Of a stretch of 64,000 bases of DNA, positions 58,287 through 64,000 are shown piece after piece. Source of the DNA: JAJAZB01 sp964244295 (GTDB taxonomy: Bacteria; Bacteroidota; Bacteroidia; Cytophagales; Spirosomataceae); NCBI GenBank assembly GCA_964244295.1, contig CAXTIG010000023.1, positions 38,864 to 102,863 on the forward strand. Reading direction: 5' to 3'. Every line of letters starts with the position of its first letter. Position 1 is the stretch's first letter. The notes beneath the pieces were generated by a model that made no database searches, had not been told where the DNA came from, and saw only the letters and a program-made list of their open reading frames with translations. The position numbers were made by a program, and so were the translations under genes.

Positions 58287-59393
58287 TTAATTCGCATCCT
58301 TCCCCGCGTTCAGCTTCTCAATCATCGCTTGCAGGTTGTTCCGATTATTGTCGTCGGGGACGATGGGCAGGGCGGCTTTGGCGTATTTGAGGGCGTTTTT
58401 AAAATCACCGACCGCTGAATACCCCCGCGTCAGGCCCATGTTGGTGGTAAATTGGTTGGGATTTTTCTGCGCGTTGAGCTTAAAAACCTCCAGGGCCTCG
58501 GCGGGCCTTTTCTGCGCCATGAGCGAACGCCCGTAGTTGTGAAGTTCTTGCATCGTGCCGAAGGGCATCGCTTCTTTCATCGCGGCGTCCGCTTCGGCTT
58601 GCCGATTTAGTTTAGCCAGCAACTGCGCTTTCGTGCTCAGCGTCGCGAAGTTTTTGGTGCCGAAAAAGGGCATACTCACCGCGTTTTCGGCCCAGGCGAG
58701 GCCCTCTTCCAGGTTCACGTTGTTTTGCAGGGCGTAGCTGGCGGCCTGATTCCAGGCTTGCCAGGTGAAGCCTTTCTCGTTGCGGAGTTCATTACGAAAA
58801 CTCGCCAGCACAAGTTGGTGTACGTTAGCCTCGACCTGAAAAGGAATTTTCCAGCGTTCCCACACCAGCGAAATAAGGGCAGCATTGTCGGTTTGGTCAC
58901 TAAACTCGTAGGCCAGCCGGTCTTTGAAGGGTTGGTCTTTCAGCGGTTTGGTGCTCACGCGCAGCACGTCTTCCTTCGGGTCATAAAAGTAGCTGCCCCA
59001 GGAACTGCTGTTTTTCGAGAAAATCACCGTTGCCGAGTCGGCGTACACGGCCATAAACAGGGCGTACTGGCCTTTGGGAAGGGTTCTTCCTTCCACCTTC
59101 ACGTCGGTCGAAGTGCTGAAAATCGTGTTTTCGTTGGCTCCGGCCCGCCAGGGGGCGGCTTTGCTGGTGCCGAAGCCCAGGTCTTTGAAGCCGTAGTGAA
59201 CCAATTGCCCCCAGATTTTCCCGTCGCGGTCTTTCACGGCGGGGCGGTCGTAGGTGATGGCAATTTCGGTCAGGCCGATGCGCTCGCTCACGGTCGCGCG
59301 TTTGTTGCCGCCGTCGGCGGGGGTGGTGAGTTGGGCCGAGGCCGAAAGGCCCGTCAGCAGCAGCACACCGAGGGAGTACATCCGTTTTTTCAT
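58287..59393 (-). CDS. DUF2911 domain protein with TPR-like tail
   Basis: 368 aa from ATG 59393 (MKKRMYS; signal peptide ending SASAQ). The N-terminal DUF2911 domain covers about 30-190: RIGLTEIAITYDRPAVKDR, PWRAGANENT, LPKGQYALFMAVYADSATVIFSKNSSSWGS. The C-terminal part is TPR-like repeats (FKLNAQKNPNQFTTNMGLTRGYSAVGDFKNALKYAKAAL). Periplasmic, function unknown. It is co-directed with and 7 bp after the 133-aa gene. Confidence 0.88.
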   Translation of the reverse strand: MKKRMYSLGVLLLTGLSASAQLTTPADGGNKRATVSERIGLTEIAITYDRPAVKDRDGKIWGQLVHYGFKDLGFGTSKAAPWRAGANENTIFSTSTDVKVEGRTLPKGQYALFMAVYADSATVIFSKNSSSWGSYFYDPKEDVLRVSTKPLKDQPFKDRLAYEFSDQTDNAALISLVWERWKIPFQVEANVHQLVLASFRNELRNEKGFTWQAWNQAASYALQNNVNLEEGLAWAENAVSMPFFGTKNFATLSTKAQLLAKLNRQAEADAAMKEAMPFGTMQELHNYGRSLMAQKRPAEALEVFKLNAQKNPNQFTTNMGLTRGYSAVGDFKNALKYAKAALPIVPDDNNRNNLQAMIEKLNAGKDAN

Positions 59394-59400
59394 AAAAAAT

Positions 59401-59802
59401 TTAGTTTGAGAAAATGGGTGAGGAAAATTCCTTACTGAACTGAATGTCGGCCAATTGACGCGGCCCTTTGCCCTCAATCAGGGTTGGGCCGTTGGACCCG
59501 ATGAGTTTGAACACTTCTCCGAAATGCTCTTCCGCTTTTTCAAACGAAGCCCGGTCGACGTACTCGGTCATCAACACCACGTCCCAGGCCCCATTTCCCG
59601 GTAGCGTCAACACCCGGTACGCCTTCACGTACCCCAGTTCAACGGCTTTGACGCGGGCTTTTTCCCAGTTCGCCCGCAGCGACCGGAGGTAGGCCTCGTG
59701 CTGGCCGTCTTTGGTTTTGATAAAATCGGTGGCCCAGACACTTTGGGCGTTCCCGAAGCGGGCCAGGCCGAGCATCAGCCCGAGAAGCAATGCTTTTTTC
59801 AT
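59401..59802 (-). CDS. Small secreted protein, NIPSNAP/ABM-like fold
   Basis: 133 aa from ATG 59802, signal peptide ending GNAQ. SVWATDFIKTKDGQHEAYLRSLRANWEKARVKAVELGYVKAYRVL resembles the dimeric alpha/beta barrel of NIPSNAP or ABM-type proteins (inference). Starts the operon with DUF2911. Confidence 0.68.
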   Translation of the reverse strand: MKKALLLGLMLGLARFGNAQSVWATDFIKTKDGQHEAYLRSLRANWEKARVKAVELGYVKAYRVLTLPGNGAWDVVLMTEYVDRASFEKAEEHFGEVFKLIGSNGPTLIEGKGPRQLADIQFSKEFSSPIFSN

Positions 59803-59907
59803 TGTCGCGGTACGGAACTGGCAAGTGGTTGATCGGGAGAGCAAGCCTACGCACGAGCGGTCTCAATCGCCTACCCCGGTTTAGGGGAGATTTCACCGGA
59901 AAGCGCC

Positions 59908-60642
59908 CTACACCGGGTCGGCTTTCGCCTCCAGGACCAATTCCCGCACCTTCGTCGGATTAGGATTCACGGTGTCGCTTTCAATCAATCCGTCGCGCAG
60001 GCGCACAATGCGGTGGGCGTAGCGGGCGATGTCCTCTTCGTGCGTGACCATGATGATGGTGTTGCCCTTCGAGTGCAGTTGGTCGAACAAGTCCATGATT
60101 TCGTAGCTCGTTTTGGAGTCGAGGTTCCCGGTGGGTTCGTCGGCGAGCAGAATCGAGGGGTCGTTGACCAGCGCCCGCGCGATGGCGACGCGCTGGCGCT
60201 GTCCGCCGGAAAGTTCGTTGGGTTTGTGGCCAGCGCGGTTTTCCAGCCCCACGCCCCGCAGCGAGCGCATCGCTTTTTCGCTGCGTTCGGACTTGGAAAA
60301 CCCGGCGTAAATCAGCGGCAACGCCACGTTTTCGAGCGAAGACTGACGGGGCAACAGGTTAAACGTTTGGAAAACAAAGCCGATTTCCTTGTTGCGCACC
60401 GTGGCTAGTTCGCTTTCGCTCATCCCGCTCACGTCCTGGCTGTTGAGAATGTACGTGCCGGTGCTGGGGGTGTCGAGGCAGCCGATGATGTTCATCAAGG
60501 TCGATTTGCCCGAACCGGACGGCCCCATGAAGGCCACGTACTCGCCTTTTTGAATGGTAATCGTAATGGATTTCAGCGCGTCGATGACCTCGCTGCCCAT
60601 CACGTAGCGTTTCGAGATGTCGGTGGTTTCGATGATGTTCAT
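59908..60642 (-). CDS. ABC transporter ATP-binding protein (LolD/MacB-like)
   Basis: 244 aa. Walker A GPSGSGKST (40-48), Q-loop, signature LSGGQRQRVAIA, Walker B ILLADEPTGNLD and the H-loop VTHEEDIA. The pattern is of the LolD/MacB/FtsE-like group. No permease gene is adjacent in this window, so its partner is encoded elsewhere. Separated by 66 bp from the TPR protein. Confidence 0.93.
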   Translation of the reverse strand: MNIIETTDISKRYVMGSEVIDALKSITITIQKGEYVAFMGPSGSGKSTLMNIIGCLDTPSTGTYILNSQDVSGMSESELATVRNKEIGFVFQTFNLLPRQSSLENVALPLIYAGFSKSERSEKAMRSLRGVGLENRAGHKPNELSGGQRQRVAIARALVNDPSILLADEPTGNLDSKTSYEIMDLFDQLHSKGNTIIMVTHEEDIARYAHRIVRLRDGLIESDTVNPNPTKVRELVLEAKADPV

Positions 60643-60708
60643 GAAACGAGGGGTAAACCGGAGACGGCGTTTTGGGTTGGGTTCCGCCTTTCCCCAAACC
60701 TACTTTTT

Positions 60709-63162
60709 TTACTGGAACCCATCGGTTTGTTTTTCGATGAGTGCCAGTTGCGCCTGATAAACGGGCAGGAACTGCGTGAAAACCGCCGGGTGGTCGAGTT
60801 CCAAATCATCCATCGCTTCGGCGGCGTAATCGCGCAGGTTGAGCGTGAGGCTTTGGCGAATGTATAACTTGGTTAGTTCAGCGTCGCCGGGGCGGTAGCG
60901 GCGGGCCAGCAGCAGGGCATCGTAGGCGCGTTGGGGCTGTTTGGTTTGGTTGAAAAATGCCATCGCCCGCGCCAGTACGTCGGCGTTGAGTGGGTAGCGG
61001 CGCAGGGCGGCTTCGTAGTCCTTCGCCGTTCGCCAGGCGGTGAGTTCCGGCGCGGTGGGTCGGGTGGTTTCTTCTTTGGTCAAAAACGTGGTGAGCGCGG
61101 CGCGAAACCGGGAACCGGCCCGGCTCGTGTCGGCGGCGGCGCGGCCTTCGAGCCGATCGAAAGCGGCGAGTTTATCGCCGCCGTAGTAATCCTGAAGGGC
61201 CTGGAGGTACTGCAAATCGTCGAAAAACTGGGCGTTGGCTTCTTTTTTTGCCAAGTCACCGAACCCCGTCGTCGGCCCCTGACCCGTCCGGGTGCGGAGC
61301 AAAGCGGCGTTGGCGAGGTAGGCAAATTCGGCCACGCCCAGCGCCGAATCAGGGCGGAGCACGGCGCTTGTTTTTTCCGACGCCGCCTTGCCGGTCAACG
61401 CCGCGATGGTCAGCGAATTCGCCCGCATTCCCACGTAGTCCGACGCGGCGGTTTTTGCCAGCAGTGAATCCAGGTTGGTGCCGGGTTGTTTCAGCCGAAA
61501 GGCCAGCGCGTTGCTGGCGGCCAGGTCGGGGTTTGGCCCCAGGCGGGCGGCTTTGCCGTAATAAATTTCCGTCGAATCCACCACGCCCGTTTTGCTGAAC
61601 TGGTAGGCCAGGTTGTTGGCGAGCGCCCCGCTTTCCGGAAATTTCTGAAACCCTTCGCGGAGCGTGAACAAGGCATCGAAAAACAGCCCGGCTTCGGCCT
61701 GCATCCGCGCCAACCCGGCGTAGGCGTAGGGCGAAGGCTGCTTGCGCAAAGCTCCTTTGAAATACACGCCCGCCGCCGAAGGGTCGCCCTGCACCAGCGC
61801 CAGCGAAGCCAGGGCGTAGTTGGTTTTGTGGTTTTGAAACTCCACCTGCCGCGCCGCCTGGTAGTAGGCTTCGGCGCTGCGGAAGTCGGCGCGGGCGGTT
61901 TCCAAATCACCGAGGCCGTTGTAGTAACCGGCCAGGGCCTGGTAAAACGGGAAGTACTGGTTGGCCGCCAGCAACACGGCCATGCCCACCAGCGCCGCCC
62001 CCCGGTAAATGCCCAACGGCCAGTGAACGGGTTTGTACACGATCTTCCAGGCGTCCAGGCCCCGGTTGAGCACCTGCCCGAAGTTGACCACCACGTACAG
62101 CACGTACAGCGTGCCCATCACCAGGTGCGCGTACACGATGCCGTCTTCGTACACCTCCACGAGCGGGTCGTTGGCCGTGGCGAAGGCGTAGCCCACAGCG
62201 ACCAGCCCGGCCAGGGCCAGGCCCGCGTACAGAAAAGACCCAGCCATCTCAAAATCAATCCACTCCGCCCAGGCCGAGGCTTGCCGACGGACGCCCCAAA
62301 CCCCCAATCCCACCGAAACCAACAGAATCAGGAAGGGACTGAGGTAGAGCAGTTTCCAGTCGATGGTGCGGACGTTGTAGAGGTACAGCAGCAGCAAATT
62401 GAGCAGGTACACCGCGCTGATGACCACGAAATGCAACAGCCGCCGCGACCCGCCCGACTGGGCGGCGACGAACAAAAAGCCGTTCAAAATTTCAAACGAA
62501 ACCAAAAAAATCAGCCCCAACGCCAGCAGCAGCGCGGCGGGCTGGGCGTGGGAAGCGACGTGCAACGCGAAGTGCGGGAACTGCCAGGTGCCGATTCCGC
62601 CAAGCACCAGCGTCAGCCCCAGCAGCAGCCCGAACCGCAACGGCAGCGAGGCGTCGGGCCGGAAGGCGTTGAGGTAAAAGGCCAGTCCGCCGTACAACGC
62701 CACCACGCCGATGCTCAGGAGGCGGTCGCTGCGGCCCGCTAGGGCGTCGAGGTTGAGGCTCACCAGCACCAGCATGAACAGGCCGGTACCGAGCGAAAAA
62801 CCGAGGCGGTTGAGCGTTGTAGCCCCCGTGAGTACGAGCAGCAAACCCGTGAGCCACAGCCCGGCGAAGAGCGCGGCGCTCCACGCGTGAACCGCCATCG
62901 GCGAAGCCACCAGTTGCTCGGTGACGGTGTAGGCCACGGCGGGCACCTCGGAAGTAGGGGCGCGGTCGAGCGTGAAGGGAATTTCGCCCAGTTCACTCAG
63001 TACGTCCCAGTGCAGCACGGTGTCGAGGCCGCGCAGCCAGGCGAGGGTGAACAGTAAACTGCTGATAACCACTAAACTGAGCGCAAATTGGTAGAAGCGG
63101 CGGGTGGGACGGGAGAAGGAATTCCAGAAGAAAATTTCTGAGTAAAATTTTGTTTTCGGCAT
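60709..63162 (-). CDS. Large multi-TM protein with C-terminal TPR region
   Basis: 817 aa. The first about 400 residues hold roughly a dozen hydrophobic segments (FALSLVVISSLLFTLAWLRG, LVLTGATTLNRLGFSLGTGL, etc.); then a TPR-like array (YYNGLGDLETARADFRSAEAYYQAAR, YALASLALVQGDPSAAGVYFKGALR) to the end. The combination resembles Bacteroidota envelope or O-antigen ligase-like TPR membrane proteins, but I see no specific active site. Promoter region on the minus strand shares the 63163-63240 space with the opposing TA module. Confidence 0.72.
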   Translation of the reverse strand: MPKTKFYSEIFFWNSFSRPTRRFYQFALSLVVISSLLFTLAWLRGLDTVLHWDVLSELGEIPFTLDRAPTSEVPAVAYTVTEQLVASPMAVHAWSAALFAGLWLTGLLLVLTGATTLNRLGFSLGTGLFMLVLVSLNLDALAGRSDRLLSIGVVALYGGLAFYLNAFRPDASLPLRFGLLLGLTLVLGGIGTWQFPHFALHVASHAQPAALLLALGLIFLVSFEILNGFLFVAAQSGGSRRLLHFVVISAVYLLNLLLLYLYNVRTIDWKLLYLSPFLILLVSVGLGVWGVRRQASAWAEWIDFEMAGSFLYAGLALAGLVAVGYAFATANDPLVEVYEDGIVYAHLVMGTLYVLYVVVNFGQVLNRGLDAWKIVYKPVHWPLGIYRGAALVGMAVLLAANQYFPFYQALAGYYNGLGDLETARADFRSAEAYYQAARQVEFQNHKTNYALASLALVQGDPSAAGVYFKGALRKQPSPYAYAGLARMQAEAGLFFDALFTLREGFQKFPESGALANNLAYQFSKTGVVDSTEIYYGKAARLGPNPDLAASNALAFRLKQPGTNLDSLLAKTAASDYVGMRANSLTIAALTGKAASEKTSAVLRPDSALGVAEFAYLANAALLRTRTGQGPTTGFGDLAKKEANAQFFDDLQYLQALQDYYGGDKLAAFDRLEGRAAADTSRAGSRFRAALTTFLTKEETTRPTAPELTAWRTAKDYEAALRRYPLNADVLARAMAFFNQTKQPQRAYDALLLARRYRPGDAELTKLYIRQSLTLNLRDYAAEAMDDLELDHPAVFTQFLPVYQAQLALIEKQTDGFQ

Positions 63163-63166
63163 TCGG

Positions 63167-63199
63167 TTGTTTCGTCTTATGGAAACTTTCTTATATTTG
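63167..63199 (+). promoter_or_regulatory. Promoter of right-edge TA module
   Basis: TTG (63167-63169) and TATATTTG (63192-63199), 22 bp apart, resemble the Bacteroidota -33/-7 pair. The toxin gene begins 67 bp downstream. Confidence 0.6.
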
Positions 63200-63265
63200 C
63201 TGAACGACTTACGTACTAAACAACGACCGAGTTTATGAAATTATTCACCAACGTTACCCGACTCT

Positions 63266-63601
63266 ATGTCACAGCGTTTCAAGGTCGAACTTCTCGAAGA
63301 AGCCGACCAGTTTCTGCAAACCCTTACCCCCAAGGTGCAGGCAAAAATCGTGTTCAACCTGAGAAAGGTTCAGGTAAAGAATGACCCGGAGTTATTCAAG
63401 AAATTGAACGAAGACATTTGGGAATTCAGAACGCTCTACGACGGGCTACAGTACCGCTTCCTGGCGTTCTGGGATAAAAGACAACCCACCGAAACGCTGG
63501 TGCTTGCCACCCACGGCTTCGTGAAAAAGTCGCAGAAGACACCACCCAAAGAAATTGAAAAGGCCGAACGAATCAGAGAGGAATACTTCGAATCGTCCTG
63601 A
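63266..63601 (+). CDS. RelE/HigB-like (Gp49-type) toxin
   Basis: 111 aa. FKVELLEEADQFLQTLTPKVQAKIVFNLRKVQ, IWEFRTLYDGLQYRFLAFWDKR and VLATHGFVKKSQKTPPKEIEKAERIREEY is the Gp49/HigB-like RelE-superfamily signature. Expected to be an mRNA interferase. Followed after 6 bp by the HTH antitoxin. Confidence 0.93.
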   Translation: MSQRFKVELLEEADQFLQTLTPKVQAKIVFNLRKVQVKNDPELFKKLNEDIWEFRTLYDGLQYRFLAFWDKRQPTETLVLATHGFVKKSQKTPPKEIEKAERIREEYFESS

Positions 63602-63607
63602 AATCGC

Positions 63608-63919
63608 ATGAGAACCCAGGGAAAATTGAAAATCTACTCGCTCGACGAGACCATCGATAAGTACGTCGGGCCGAAAGGCACGCCCGCCCGCGACCAGTTC
63701 GAGTTTGAACTCAACCTCGAACTCCTGGGCGACATGATTAAAACCGCCCGCCAGGAGCGCAACCTCACCCAGGAAGAACTGGGCCGGTTGGTGGGGGTGC
63801 AAAAAGCGCAAATCTCCAAACTCGAGCGCAGCGCCCGCAACGTCACCATCGACACGGTGCTGAAAGTCTTCACCGCGCTTCAAGCAAAGGTGGCCTTCAA
63901 AGTCGAACTGCTCGACTAG
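63608..63919 (+). CDS. XRE-family antitoxin
   Basis: 103 aa. A short N-terminal neutralising segment (LKIYSLDETIDKYVGPKGTPARDQFEFELN) is followed by a HTH-XRE domain: DMIKTARQERNLTQEELGRLVGVQKAQISKLERSARNVTIDTVLKVF. Toxin-first HigBA order. Beyond 63920 I see no feature. Confidence 0.93.
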   Translation: MRTQGKLKIYSLDETIDKYVGPKGTPARDQFEFELNLELLGDMIKTARQERNLTQEELGRLVGVQKAQISKLERSARNVTIDTVLKVFTALQAKVAFKVELLD

Positions 63920-64000
63920 GATTGCGGCTTTCCTGAATCCTTTTGTTAACGCGAACTATGGGATAAAACTGGTTAGGCGGCCAGGGCCAAGGAGGAGGTC

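Noticed and set aside
60709..60720. ABC permease partner for the LolD/MacB-like ATPase
   Set aside because: The neighbouring multi-TM protein has TPRs and a topology unlike FtsX/MacB permeases, so I did not call it the partner.

Overview
The window reads as a high-GC chromosome segment of a Bacteroidota bacterium, probably order Cytophagales (a Spirosoma/Runella-like lineage; family level is inference). Evidence is a SusC/SusD pair, a GSCFA protein, a type IX secretion (T9SS) sorting domain, DUF2911, a 7TM-DISM histidine kinase, TAnnTTTG promoter boxes close to start codons, and many intergenic inverted repeats of the 'GTCATCCTGAGCG...' type. I saw no rRNA, tRNA, CRISPR array or transposase gene.

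Layout. 0-7.5 kb: Mrp-type Fe-S carrier ATPase, two small paralogous lipoproteins, a GSCFA protein, an MGH1-type glucosidase, then a VapBC-like module and a small ORF-nucleotidyltransferase pair. 7.9-17.6 kb: an outer-membrane nutrient locus of SusC, SusD, an alpha/beta-fold esterase, a CocE/NonD hydrolase and a glucose-dehydrogenase-like enzyme, with large inverted repeats between several genes. 17.7-20.2 kb: a response regulator and 7TM-DISM histidine kinase, translationally coupled.

20.5-35.6 kb is one minus-strand block that I consider the most interesting part. It holds an ECF-like sigma factor, a one-TM anti-sigma-like protein, two caspase-family (C14) peptidases, an OmpA-type protein with a C-terminal barrel, a CsgG-like protein, a multi-repeat T9SS-secreted protein, several lipoproteins, an ICMT-like membrane methyltransferase and an unknown 202-aa protein. 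Upstream of its transcription units I find two classes of shared, fixed-spacing motifs. Class I has three sites (ATGAC-type box, then a GTGWA box, exactly 27 nt between them). Class II has four sites (a hairpin ending in GGGGG/GTC followed 19 nt later by TTCTTYACG). The sigma operon itself carries a class II site. I infer a self-regulating sigma regulon for an envelope/peptidase system.

35.7-38.3 kb: L-2-hydroxyglutarate oxidase and a phytase-like esterase lipoprotein, convergent over a perfect 32-bp inverted repeat. 38.4-55.1 kb: a complete branched-chain amino acid cluster, ilvD-ilvB-ilvN-ilvC-ilvA-leuC-leuD-leuB-leuA. Two short Ile/Leu/Val-rich leader peptides followed by terminators precede ilvD and leuA (attenuation). 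Almost every gap between the biosynthetic genes has been invaded by a small module: PIN protein, HigBA, a four-helix-bundle protein flanked by inverted repeats, a GIY-YIG protein, two DUF4160/DUF2442 pairs, an orphan antitoxin-like peptide and an AT-rich ORF.

55.2-64 kb: S41 peptidase, a conserved hypothetical, SGNH hydrolase, DUF2911 protein, a small secreted protein, a LolD/MacB-like ATPase, a large membrane TPR protein, and a HigB/HigA-like toxin-antitoxin pair at the right edge.
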